NCBI GenBank assembly: GCA_900769385.1
Contig: CAAGGO010000346.1
Coordinates: 1 to 8,331 of the forward strand
Direction: 5' to 3'
Origin: Rikenellaceae bacterium
GTDB taxonomy: Bacteria; Bacteroidota; Bacteroidia; Bacteroidales; UBA932
Length of the DNA: 8,331 nucleotides
Part shown: one piece after another, positions 1 to 6,008 of the stretch
How positions within the stretch are numbered: position 1 is the first letter of the stretch
Layout of the letters: every line of letters starts with the position of its first letter
Program-made: the position numbers and the translations under genes
The notes under the pieces: generated by a model
Seen by the model: only the letters and a program-made list of their open reading frames with translations
What the model was told of the DNA's origin: nothing
Databases searched by the model: none

Positions 1-53
1 CCACCATAACGGCTGCCCATTCCCGCAGCCAATACCAGTAATGCAGGTTTCAT
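1..53 (-). CDS. Sugar-phosphate nucleotidyltransferase, N-terminal fragment (cut by window edge)
   Basis: Reading the minus strand from an ATG at 53-51 gives MKPALLVLAAGMGSRYG before the sequence ends. The LAAGMGSRYG stretch is the N-terminal nucleotide-binding signature of NTP_transferase-fold enzymes (LAxGxGxR), which join an NTP to a sugar phosphate to give an NDP-sugar and pyrophosphate. Bacteroidales carry a protein with almost this N-terminus, usually annotated only as nucleotidyltransferase. The start codon lies 9 bp after the galE stop on the same strand, so the two are very probably co-transcribed, and a UDP-sugar related substrate is a reasonable inference. Only 17 codons are visible, so the substrate and completeness of the gene cannot be judged. 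No separate promoter is visible in the 9-bp gap. Confidence 0.8.
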   Translation of the reverse strand, partial: MKPALLVLAAGMGSRYG

Positions 54-62
54 ATCTTAAAG

Positions 63-1094
63 TCATTTTATGTTTCTTACTCTCTTTTCCCACTCCCAGG
101 CATATTTGAGCGTATCTTCCAGAGGACACTCCGCTCTCCAGCCCAGCTGCCCGTTTGCCTTTGATGTCTCTGCCCATACGGCAGTAACGTCACCTGGGCG
201 TCTGCCGGCCATCTTATATGGCAACTTGAGCCCATTTACCCTCTCAAAAGTTGTAATGAGTTCCAAAACGGATACAGGGGCCCCGGTACCAATATTAAAC
301 ACCTCATATCTTTCCTCCATTTTCTCCTCTGTCATACGGTTTACGGCTGCAACGTGGGCCCTGGCCAGGTCTGTAATATCTATATAGTCCCTCAGGCAGG
401 TGCCGTCGGGAGTATCATAATCATTTCCAAAAACACTCAGGCACTCCCTTATGCCGGCAGCAGTTTGGGTAATGAAAGGGACCAGGTTGTTTGGAACGCC
501 ATTTGGCAATTCACCTATGAGGGCCGAAGAATGTGCACCAATGGGATTGAAATATCTTAAGGCAATACCGTAAAGATTGTTGTATGCACCGGTAGAATCA
601 CGCAGAATGTCCTCCGCTATCTGTTTTGTGTTTCCATAAGGGGAAGTTGCAGGCTTTCTTGGCGTATCTTCATTTACAGGCAAATGTTCCGCATCACCAT
701 AAACTGTAGCGGAAGAAGAGAACAGAATATTCCTGCGCCCGTACTTTCTCATCAGCTCCACAATATTCATAAAAGATACAAGATTGTTCCTGTAGTACTT
801 GAGCGGCTGCGCCATAGACTCTCCCACAGCCTTATATGCGGCAAAATGGATTACAGTATCAAACTCATACTTGCTGAAAACAGATTCCAACTGCTCAAAA
901 TTGCAGGTATCAACCTCTTCAAAAGCAGGCCTCACCCCGGTAATTTTCTCTATACCGTCAATGGAACTGCTGTTGGAATTTGACAAGTTGTCTACAACAA
1001 TAACTTCATATCCGGAACCTATAAGCTCCACGGCCGTATGTGACCCTATATAACCTGCACCACCTGTAATGAGTACTGCCCTTTTGCTTTCCAT
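63..1094 (-). CDS. galE: UDP-glucose 4-epimerase GalE
   Basis: This cytoplasmic extended short-chain dehydrogenase interconverts UDP-glucose and UDP-galactose through a 4-keto intermediate on bound NAD. It links galactose use (Leloir pathway) with supply of UDP-galactose for surface glycans. The 343-residue length is normal for the family. Visible motifs are the NAD-binding GGAGYIG (residues 11-17) with an acidic residue closing the second strand (VVD, 33-35), the catalytic Ser in SSSATVYG (S128), the Tyr/Lys pair in SPYGNTK (Y153, K157), RYFNPIGAH (180-188), and the uridine-site segment FGNDYDTPDGTCLRDYI (222-238). The chosen ATG places the Rossmann glycine motif at the expected distance from the N-terminus. 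A Bacteroidetes -7 box lies 21 bp upstream. The nucleotidyltransferase gene follows after 9 bp. No key residue is missing. Confidence 0.97.
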   Translation of the reverse strand: MESKRAVLITGGAGYIGSHTAVELIGSGYEVIVVDNLSNSNSSSIDGIEKITGVRPAFEEVDTCNFEQLESVFSKYEFDTVIHFAAYKAVGESMAQPLKYYRNNLVSFMNIVELMRKYGRRNILFSSSATVYGDAEHLPVNEDTPRKPATSPYGNTKQIAEDILRDSTGAYNNLYGIALRYFNPIGAHSSALIGELPNGVPNNLVPFITQTAAGIRECLSVFGNDYDTPDGTCLRDYIDITDLARAHVAAVNRMTEEKMEERYEVFNIGTGAPVSVLELITTFERVNGLKLPYKMAGRRPGDVTAVWAETSKANGQLGWRAECPLEDTLKYAWEWEKRVRNIK

Positions 1095-1114
1095 ACCTTT
1101 TCTCTATTTTCTAC

Positions 1115-1122
1115 CAAATTTA
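1115..1122 (-). promoter_or_regulatory. Candidate galE promoter, -7 box
   Basis: The minus strand reads TAAATTTG, an exact match to the Bacteroidetes -7 consensus TAnnTTTG. It would start transcription around 1108 and leave a leader of roughly 14 nt before the galE ATG. I see no clear TTG-type -33 box at the usual 19-21 bp spacing. That position falls in the left arm of the outer inverted repeat (1136-1151), so the repeat contributes the upstream promoter DNA. Confidence 0.5.
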
Positions 1123-1186
1123 TTAAAAATTCCACAATCACGTTGTCTTTTTGTACAATTTATTTAATATCAATAGATTACAAATC

Positions 1187-1213
1187 CATCTCTCTGCAAA
1201 TCTGCAGGAGATG
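1187..1213. repeat. Short hairpin inside the outer repeat
   Basis: CATCTCTCTGCA (1187-1198) pairs with TGCAGGAGATG (1203-1213) around the loop AATC, with one bulged T. This gives 11 base pairs. Neither side has a T-run, so it is not an obvious intrinsic terminator. It sits between the left outer arm and the inner palindrome and is independent of both. Confidence 0.6.
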
Positions 1214-1218
1214 AACTT

Positions 1219-1341
1219 AGAGGGTGACTCAAAAGGAGGAAATTTAAGGCTTGCGCAGGTGAGGAAACCGGAGTTTACTGTTGTAAATGAGGATTTCCGA
1301 GGCAAGCGTAACGCAAAATTTACCCTTTTGAGTCACCCTCT
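1219..1341. mobile_element. 123-bp palindromic MITE-like or REP-like element with 18-bp perfect terminal inverted repeats
   Basis: The ends AGAGGGTGACTCAAAAGG (1219-1236) and CCTTTTGAGTCACCCTCT (1324-1341) are perfect inverted repeats. The interior folds further in register: AAATTT (1240-1245 with 1316-1321), GCTTGC (1249-1254 with 1302-1307), GGAAA/TTTCC (1263-1267 with 1294-1298) and TTTAC/GTAAA (1274-1278 with 1283-1287) around a TGTT loop. Almost the whole element can therefore form one interrupted hairpin. It encodes no transposase. Small size, long perfect ends and strong symmetry fit a miniature inverted-repeat element moved in trans, or a dispersed palindromic repeat. I cannot name the parent insertion sequence and see no clear target duplication. 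Confidence 0.6.
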
Positions 1342-1358
1342 TCAAAAGACAACGTGAT

Positions 1359-1366
1359 TAAATATG
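1359..1366 (+). promoter_or_regulatory. Weak candidate promoter for the SIMPL-domain gene
   Basis: TAAATATG differs from the Bacteroidetes -7 box TAnnTTTG at one fixed position. It would give a leader of about 30 nt before the ATG at 1406. Its first base is the last base of the right outer repeat arm, so any -33 contact would fall inside the repeat structure. No convincing -33 TTG is present at normal spacing. This is a low-confidence call, made because nothing better exists upstream of the gene. Confidence 0.25.
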
Positions 1367-1405
1367 GTACAGTTTATGTGGTAACAGCACAAAAAACTAC
1401 ACGCT

Positions 1406-2089
1406 ATGAACAACAAATACGGAATGATAGGCCTCATTTGCATTGGAATATGTATGATTGTGGCAGTAAACAGATTCAAATCCTATGACCGATCGGTTTC
1501 AGTAAAGGTATTATGTGAGAAAGAAGTTATGGCAGACAAGGTAATCTGGCCACTTGTGTACAAGATTGTGGGGAATGATATGGAGGCAATATACAGGGAG
1601 ATTACGGCAAAGAACAATACCGTTGTGGAGTATCTGAAATCCAAGGGAATACCGGAAAATGAAATTTCTGTTGCAGCGCCCAATGTGGTTGACCTGCAGG
1701 CAGACAGATATGCATCACAGGAGCGCAACTACAGGTACAATGTAACCTGCGTAATAACAGTTGCTTCCAACCAGGTGGAGAAAGTGCTCCAGCTAACCTC
1801 ACAGCAGGGAGAGCTCATTGCAAAAGGTGTTACACTTGTAAGCGGAGACTACCAGTACAACACAATTTATGAGTTCACCGGCCTCAATGACATAAAACCG
1901 CAGATGATTGAGGAGGCTACAGCCAATGCCCGCCAGGTAGCACAGAAATTTGCGGAAGACTCAAAAAGCCGCCTTGGCAAAATCAAGCGCGCCTCGCAGG
2001 GCCAGTTCTCCGTAACCAACCGCGACAGCAACACCCCATACATAAAGAATGTACGCGTAGTTACCAGTGTTGACTATTATCTAAGATAA
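1406..2089 (+). CDS. Membrane-anchored SIMPL-domain (DUF541, YggE-like) protein
   Basis: The 227-residue product has a short N-terminus, one hydrophobic helix (about residues 6-22, GMIGLICIGICMIVAV) and then a SIMPL/DUF541 domain from about 29 to 224. Diagnostic parts are the opening strand and ADKVIWPL segment (about 31-50), an Asn/Glu-rich region ending in the NEISVAAPNVVDLQ stretch (85-98), YRYNVTCVITVAS (109-121), the helix with ATANARQVAQKFAEDSKSRLGKI (171-193) and the final VVTSVDYYLR. The topology suggests an inner-membrane anchor with a periplasmic domain. The biochemical role is not established: E. coli YggE is linked to oxidative stress, and other SIMPL proteins form oligomers. There is no lipobox. 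Position 35 is Val (VSVKVL) where relatives usually have Gly. It is a lone plus-strand gene convergent with prfA. The ATG fits because the helix begins at once. Confidence 0.85.
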   Translation: MNNKYGMIGLICIGICMIVAVNRFKSYDRSVSVKVLCEKEVMADKVIWPLVYKIVGNDMEAIYREITAKNNTVVEYLKSKGIPENEISVAAPNVVDLQADRYASQERNYRYNVTCVITVASNQVEKVLQLTSQQGELIAKGVTLVSGDYQYNTIYEFTGLNDIKPQMIEEATANARQVAQKFAEDSKSRLGKIKRASQGQFSVTNRDSNTPYIKNVRVVTSVDYYLR

Positions 2090-2116
2090 AAAAAAGGGCA
2101 ACCCTAACGGTTGCCC
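2088..2116 (-). terminator. Intrinsic terminator of prfA, shared with the convergent SIMPL gene
   Basis: GGGCAACC (2096-2103) and GGTTGCCC (2109-2116) form a perfect 8-bp stem with a 5-nt loop. On the minus strand the stem is followed by eight T residues (A-run 2088-2095 on plus), a textbook intrinsic terminator 23 bp past the prfA stop codon. On the plus strand the same stem is followed by TATATAATTT, so it may also stop SIMPL transcripts, less strongly. The A-run overlaps the SIMPL stop codon. Confidence 0.9.
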
Positions 2117-2138
2117 TATATAATTTACAATTGACAAA

Positions 2139-3227
2139 TTATTCTGCCTCGCTCTCCTTCAAGCGCTCAGCATTCTCGGCAATCTGAAGCTGGTCAATAA
2201 CCTCCTGGATTGCACCATCCATAAATACCGGCAAGTTGTACATTGTCCAGTTTATACGGTGGTCGGTAACACGGCTCTGAGGATAGTTGTAAGTACGGAT
2301 TTTTGCAGAACGGTCTCCTGTAGAAACCATTGTCTTTCTCTTTGCAGAAATCTCGTTCAAGTATTTCTCATACTCCAAGTTGTAAAGACGTGTCCTCAAC
2401 TCTGCCAAAGCCTTGTCATAGTTCTTCAACTGGCTCTTCTCATCCTGGCACTGTACAACCAGTCCCGACGGAATATGGGTAAGACGGATAGCCGAGTAAG
2501 TTGTATTTACAGACTGTCCGCCAGGACCTGAAGAACAGAAGGTATCTTTTCTGATATCTTTCTCGTTAAGCTCAATATCAAACTCGTCAGCCTCAGGCAA
2601 CACTGCCACTGAAGCTGCTGAAGTATGTACACGGCCCTGAGTCTCTGTCTGAGGAACGCGCTGCACACGATGTACACCTGACTCATACTTGAGCACTCCG
2701 TAAACACCCTCACCGCTAACTTTCATAATTACCTCCTTAAAGCCGCCACTTGTACCCTCACTCTGGCTGGTAACCTCCATTTTCCAACCTTTGCGCTCAA
2801 TATATTTCGAGTACATTCTAAACAGGTCTCCGGCAAAAATTGAAGCCTCATCACCACCGGCACCGCCACGGATCTCAATTATTGCATTCTTTGCATCCTG
2901 AGGGTCAGCAGGGATAAGCAGCAACTTGATCTCCTCCTCCATCTGCGGAAGAACCTCCTCAAGCATTGCAGCCTCCTCTTTGGCCATCTCCCTCAACTCC
3001 TCATCCTTCTCATTCTGAAGAATCTCTTTGGCAGCCTCATAATCCTCCACCATCTTTTTGAATTTTGCACCTGCCTTTAAAATAGGATCAAGCTCCTTAT
3101 ACTCCTTGTTAAGCTGTACAAACCTCTTCATATCACTCATTACCTCAGGGTCAGCAAGCTGCTCCTGCACAGTGTTGAATTTGTCATACAACCCCTCAAT
3201 TTTAGCCAATAAACTGTTCTCGCTCAT
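2139..3227 (-). CDS. prfA: Peptide chain release factor 1 (RF1)
   Basis: RF1 reads UAA and UAG stop codons in the ribosomal A site and triggers peptide release. The 362-residue product has the usual length. It shows an N-terminal helical domain (about 1-105), the RGGAGGDEAS segment (120-129), the codon-recognition tripeptide PQT (192-194) within QRVPQTETQGRVHTSAA, matching the PxT class that separates RF1 from RF2 (SPF), and the catalytic GGQ loop (236-238) within SSGPGGQSVNTT. The C-terminal part with GDRSAKIRTYNYPQSRVTDHR (304-324) is also standard. The GGQ context is GPGGQ where E. coli has GAGGQ. It has its own candidate promoter 66 bp upstream, although read-through from the mazG operon, 103 bp away on the same strand, is possible. 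It ends at a strong terminator. No programmed frameshift is seen, as expected for RF1. Confidence 0.98.
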   Translation of the reverse strand: MSENSLLAKIEGLYDKFNTVQEQLADPEVMSDMKRFVQLNKEYKELDPILKAGAKFKKMVEDYEAAKEILQNEKDEELREMAKEEAAMLEEVLPQMEEEIKLLLIPADPQDAKNAIIEIRGGAGGDEASIFAGDLFRMYSKYIERKGWKMEVTSQSEGTSGGFKEVIMKVSGEGVYGVLKYESGVHRVQRVPQTETQGRVHTSAASVAVLPEADEFDIELNEKDIRKDTFCSSGPGGQSVNTTYSAIRLTHIPSGLVVQCQDEKSQLKNYDKALAELRTRLYNLEYEKYLNEISAKRKTMVSTGDRSAKIRTYNYPQSRVTDHRINWTMYNLPVFMDGAIQEVIDQLQIAENAERLKESEAE

Positions 3228-3292
3228 ATATGTAATGTATTATTTTCCCGATAACTTATGCCCACAAAAAGCCTTTGCAGACAATCAAGTTG

Positions 3293-3300
3293 CAAAAATA
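3293..3300 (-). promoter_or_regulatory. Candidate prfA promoter, -7 box
   Basis: The minus strand reads TATTTTTG, an exact TAnnTTTG match. A TTG (3322-3324 on plus, as CAA) lies 21 bp upstream as a possible -33 element, slightly longer than the usual spacing. The predicted start would be near 3286, giving a leader of nearly 60 nt. A 13-bp palindrome, TCAAATTATTTGA (3302-3314), lies between the two boxes and could be an operator, but it is AT-rich and short. Confidence 0.5.
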
Positions 3301-3330
3301 CTCAAATTATTTGAAAAACATCAATTTACT

Positions 3331-4452
3331 CTACAAATCCTTAATCCAGCAACGTCTGCGCATAAAAGGCTCCTTGTCATAGCTCTCCCACACTTTAATG
3401 GCAGCTATATTGGTATCAATCTGCGGATTTGTAATGCAATACTTCAACCCAAGATTCTGGAAGCTTGCAGCCAGATTATTATGATATATTGCAGACAGTC
3501 CCCTCTGTGCCCAGGCAGGATTTGACCCCACCATCATAAGGTCTATTGTATCATATTTGCGGTAAGCCTTAAGGATATGGTACCACCCGAACGGGAACAG
3601 GCTTCCACCTGCCTTCTTCAATGCCTCAGAAAGGGATGGGAAACACAATCCAAAGGCAGCAATGTCATTGTTCTTGTCCACCACCGTACAGGTAAGTTCA
3701 GGCTTCAGCAAAGAAAAATATGCATTGCCTGTCTTATCAATCTCCTTTTGGGTAAGCGGTATGAAATTATGCACAGCCGTAAAGCACTCATTGTAGATTG
3801 CAAAAAATTTTGCAATCAGCTCCTTCTTCAAATCCCCTTTAATTTTTCTGATATCCAGCAGACGGAGATTATAACGTTCCATAAGAAGCCCAGCCATCCT
3901 CTGCAGTTTCTCTGGAGCCCCCTGGGAGCCGTTGAGCCTGTACTGAATCCAGTCACACTCCTTTACAAATCCCAGCTTCTCCATATACTCCACGTAATAT
4001 GGGTAGTTGTACAGGCAGTTGTACGGAGGAGTATTTTCAAAACCCTCAACAAGCATACCCTGCTTGCCCAAAGTATTGTAGAAAAGCGGACCGTGCACCT
4101 CTGTCATCCCCTGCTCCTTTCCCCAGGCCATTGCTGTATCAAGCAAAGCCTTGGCCACATTGAAATCCTCCACAAAATCAAACCATCCGAAACGGACCCT
4201 CTTAAGGTTGTAGAACTCATTGTAACGGGGATTCACAACAGCCTGAATCCTCCCTACAACCTCTCCCCCCTTATAGGCCAGCCACATCTTGCGCACACAA
4301 TACTCCAGGGCCGGATCCTCAGTAAGGGTACTCTTCTGGTCCATATCCAAAGAGGGAACATACTGTGCACAATTCCTGTACAACTTGTTCTGGAACTGGT
4401 AAAATGCCTTAAGTTCCTTTTTGCCGCTTACTTCTTTTACTGTTATCTGCAT
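3331..4452 (-). CDS. Twin GNAT-like acyltransferase-fold protein, substrate unknown
   Basis: The 373-residue soluble protein has no signal peptide or membrane helix. The N-terminal half has GNAT-like strands (WLAYKGGEVVGRIQAVVNP, 57-75), then the family-specific GWFDFVEDFNVAKALLDTA (89-107), HGPLFYNTLGKQGMLVEGF (120-138) and YNYPYYVEYMEKLGFVKECDW (148-168). The C-terminal half repeats a GNAT-like plan: DLMMVGSNPAWAQRGLSAIYHNNL (304-327), where AQRGLS sits at the acyl-CoA loop, and the terminal NIAAIKVWESYDKEPFMRRRCWIKDL (348-373), like the closing strands of GNAT enzymes. The family is common in Bacteroidetes, usually annotated hypothetical or GNAT. The acceptor is unknown and I do not guess it. 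It starts 12 bp after the tcdA stop, so it is the last gene of the mazG-tcdA operon. No terminator is evident before prfA. Confidence 0.75.
   Translation of the reverse strand: MQITVKEVSGKKELKAFYQFQNKLYRNCAQYVPSLDMDQKSTLTEDPALEYCVRKMWLAYKGGEVVGRIQAVVNPRYNEFYNLKRVRFGWFDFVEDFNVAKALLDTAMAWGKEQGMTEVHGPLFYNTLGKQGMLVEGFENTPPYNCLYNYPYYVEYMEKLGFVKECDWIQYRLNGSQGAPEKLQRMAGLLMERYNLRLLDIRKIKGDLKKELIAKFFAIYNECFTAVHNFIPLTQKEIDKTGNAYFSLLKPELTCTVVDKNNDIAAFGLCFPSLSEALKKAGGSLFPFGWYHILKAYRKYDTIDLMMVGSNPAWAQRGLSAIYHNNLAASFQNLGLKYCITNPQIDTNIAAIKVWESYDKEPFMRRRCWIKDL
3796..3817. repeat. 22-nt palindrome inside the GNAT-like coding sequence
   Basis: GATTGCAAAA (3796-3805) and TTTTGCAATC (3808-3817) are perfect 10-bp arms around a 2-nt centre. 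It encodes IAKFFAI on the minus strand (residues 213-219). It may be a coincidence of codons; no function is claimed. Confidence 0.4.
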
Positions 4453-4464
4453 AACCCAATTATT

Positions 4465-5181
4465 TTATCCAATCAAATGCTCAATTGCAGCCTGGGCGCA
4501 TACACACCCGAACACTGCTGGCAAATATGAAATTGTCCCAACCTGGCTTTTCTTGTTCCTCTCCTCCATTGGAACAATGGCATCCCTGTCGGGAAGCTCC
4601 TCTGAAAAAACTACCTTAAACCCTTTGGAAATCCCCTCTTTCCTCAATTTCTTGCGGAGAATATATGCCAGAGGGCAGTTGTATGACTTGCTCAAATCTG
4701 CAATCCTTATTTTTGTGGCATCCAGTTTTGCCCCGGCACCCATTGCCGTTACGTGGGGAATCCCGTTCTGCACACAATGTTTTATGAGTGAAATTTTAGG
4801 TGCAAGGGTATCAATTGCATCCACCACATAATCCAGTTTACCCGCCGTTTCAAATATGCGCGGGAGATTTTCTTCCTCCACATACTCCGGCACCACCACA
4901 AGGTTCACTGCCGGATTTATATCCTTAAGACGCTCTGCCAGAACATCTGTCTTCAACTTGCCAATAGTGCTGTTCAAGGCTATAAGCTGCCTGTTAAGGT
5001 TGCTCTCCCCCACGGTATCCGAATCTATAAGCACCATATTTCCAACACCTGCACGGCACAGCATCTCAGCGGCATAGGCACCTACCCCTCCCAAACCTAC
5101 AACCATAACCCTTTTGGCTGCAAGGGAATCAAGGGTAGCCTCACCCAAAAGCACTGCGGTTCTCTCCTGCCACCTCTCCAT
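4465..5181 (-). CDS. tcdA: tRNA threonylcarbamoyladenosine dehydratase TcdA (CsdL/YgdL)
   Basis: This E1-like (ThiF/MoeB superfamily) enzyme uses ATP to dehydrate and cyclise t6A at position 37 of ANN-decoding tRNAs to ct6A. The 238 residues cover the compact bacterial form. The nucleotide-binding GLGGVGAYAAE (29-39), the acidic DSD (53-55), NLNRQ (61-65) with its adenylation Arg, VVDAID (119-124) followed by K129, VTAMGAG (144-150) and the late GTISYLPAVFGCVCAQAAIEHLIG block (215-238) are all present. There is no rhodanese or ThiS-binding extension, which argues against ThiF or MoeB. The ATG shares one base with the mazG stop (TAATG), and GGGAG just upstream of it within the mazG 3' end can act as ribosome-binding site, so translational coupling is likely. 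The GNAT-like gene follows after 12 bp. Confidence 0.93.
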   Translation of the reverse strand: MERWQERTAVLLGEATLDSLAAKRVMVVGLGGVGAYAAEMLCRAGVGNMVLIDSDTVGESNLNRQLIALNSTIGKLKTDVLAERLKDINPAVNLVVVPEYVEEENLPRIFETAGKLDYVVDAIDTLAPKISLIKHCVQNGIPHVTAMGAGAKLDATKIRIADLSKSYNCPLAYILRKKLRKEGISKGFKVVFSEELPDRDAIVPMEERNKKSQVGTISYLPAVFGCVCAQAAIEHLIG

Positions 5182-6008
5182 TACTCCCTCTCCAATCTTT
5201 TTGCCTCGTCCCAGATTGCATCCATCTCCTCCAAAGTCATCTCTCTGAGGTTCCTTCCCTGGCGGATTGTCTGCTCCTCAAGGTATGTGAATCTGCTGCG
5301 GAATTTCTTGCAGGTTGCCTCCAATGCGCTATCGGGATTAAGATCATACAATCTTGCTGCATTGATGATTGAGAACATAAGGTCTCCCAACTCCTTCTCC
5401 GCCAAATCCCTGTATTTCTCCTCTCCCAATTTCTCCTTTTCTCCCGACAGTTTCCTCAATTCTTCCTCCAACTCCACAACTTCCTCTTTCACCTTGTCCC
5501 ACACCTCTTCCTTGCTGTTCCAGTCAAAACCCACAGCACGGGCCTTGTCCTGCATCCTGTATGCCTTGATAACTGCAGGAAGACTCTCCGGAACTCCGCT
5601 GAGAATTCTCTTGTTGCCGTCTTTCTCCTTGGTTTTCAACTGCTCCCAGTTCTGTAGAACCTGCTCGGCATCCTTAACCTTTTCTGTAGAGAAAACGTGA
5701 GGGTGACGGTAAATGAGCTTGTCACACATCTTGTCCATTACCTCAACAACATCAAAGCTATTTTGTTCCTTTGCAATGATTGAATAGAATACAATGTGCA
5801 TCATAATGTCACCAAGCTCCTTGCAAACATTTGGCATATCATTGTCCAAAATTGCATCACTCAGTTCGTATGTCTCCTCTATAGTAAGGGGTCTGATACT
5901 TTCAATAGTCTGTTTGCGGTCCCAAGGGCATTTCTCCCTCAGTTCATCCATAACATCAAGAACACGCTCAAATGCTGCCAGTTCTCTGCTTCTGTCCTTT
6001 TTCATCAT
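5181..6008 (-). CDS. mazG: Nucleoside triphosphate pyrophosphohydrolase MazG
   Basis: MazG hydrolyses (d)NTPs to monophosphate and pyrophosphate, clearing non-canonical nucleotides and, in E. coli, affecting ppGpp signalling. The product is about 275 residues (E. coli about 263) with two MazG repeats. Using numbering from the TTG at 6011, the first has CPWDRKQT (28-35), the EETYEL metal site (45-50) and KELGDIMMH (64-72). The linker contains RHPHVF (102-107). The second has EEVVELEEE (177-185), EKELGDLMFSIINAAR (205-220) and KKFRSRFTYLE (235-245). Both acidic metal-binding sets are complete. An in-frame TTG at 6011 precedes two consecutive ATGs (6008 and 6005). I chose the first ATG; an AAGGA lies upstream but is somewhat distant. 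It is the first gene of the mazG-tcdA-GNAT operon. Despite the name, no mazEF toxin genes are nearby. Confidence 0.95.
   Translation of the reverse strand: MMKKDRSRELAAFERVLDVMDELREKCPWDRKQTIESIRPLTIEETYELSDAILDNDMPNVCKELGDIMMHIVFYSIIAKEQNSFDVVEVMDKMCDKLIYRHPHVFSTEKVKDAEQVLQNWEQLKTKEKDGNKRILSGVPESLPAVIKAYRMQDKARAVGFDWNSKEEVWDKVKEEVVELEEELRKLSGEKEKLGEEKYRDLAEKELGDLMFSIINAARLYDLNPDSALEATCKKFRSRFTYLEEQTIRQGRNLREMTLEEMDAIWDEAKRLERE

Larger units (their letters stand above)
1136..1359. repeat. Outer inverted repeat pair, 16-bp perfect arms
   Basis: The left arm AATCACGTTGTCTTTT (1136-1151) is the exact reverse complement of the right arm AAAAGACAACGTGATT (1344-1359). The arms enclose 192 bp. A 16-bp perfect match at this spacing is very unlikely by chance in a 311-bp spacer. 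The structure is asymmetric: 67 bp separates the left arm from the inner element, but only 2 bp separates the inner element from the right arm. It could be the terminal repeats of a small non-autonomous element, or recombination sites of an invertible segment. No recombinase gene is present in the window and no convincing target duplication is visible. Confidence 0.75.
1095..1405. other. 311-bp divergent intergenic region filled by nested inverted repeats
   Basis: No convincing gene lies here. Going left to right it contains the galE leader and -7 box (1095-1122), the left outer repeat arm (1136-1151), an AT-rich stretch (1152-1186), a hairpin (1187-1213), the inner palindromic element (1219-1341), the right outer arm (1344-1359), and a 46-bp leader region of the plus-strand SIMPL gene (1360-1405). 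The only open frame (plus strand, from 1151) starts at a TTG, runs through the palindrome and shows no recognisable domain. Confidence 0.8.

Noticed and set aside
1219..1341. Intrinsic terminator or riboswitch
   Set aside because: The palindrome lies between divergent promoters, neither side carries a proper T-run, and I recognise no aptamer core.
1151..1357. A 68-residue open frame on the plus strand in the intergenic region
   Set aside because: It begins at TTG, runs straight through the palindromic element and the right repeat arm, and has no domain or ribosome-binding site. It is best explained by the repeat.
1136..1359. CRISPR array
   Set aside because: The repeats are inverted and unequal, not direct and regularly spaced, and no cas gene is present.
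2139..3227. RF2 with a programmed frameshift
   Set aside because: The frame is continuous and the recognition tripeptide is PQT, the RF1 class, not SPF.
3577..4530. A long plus-strand open frame (317 codons) opposite the GNAT-like gene
   Set aside because: It is antisense to a well-supported minus-strand gene, has no recognisable domain, and its composition is what the opposite strand of a coding region gives.
5181..6008. MazEF-type toxin-antitoxin or phage-defence role for mazG
   Set aside because: No mazE or mazF lies next to it. The two-repeat MazG and its housekeeping neighbours point to the ordinary nucleotide pyrophosphohydrolase.
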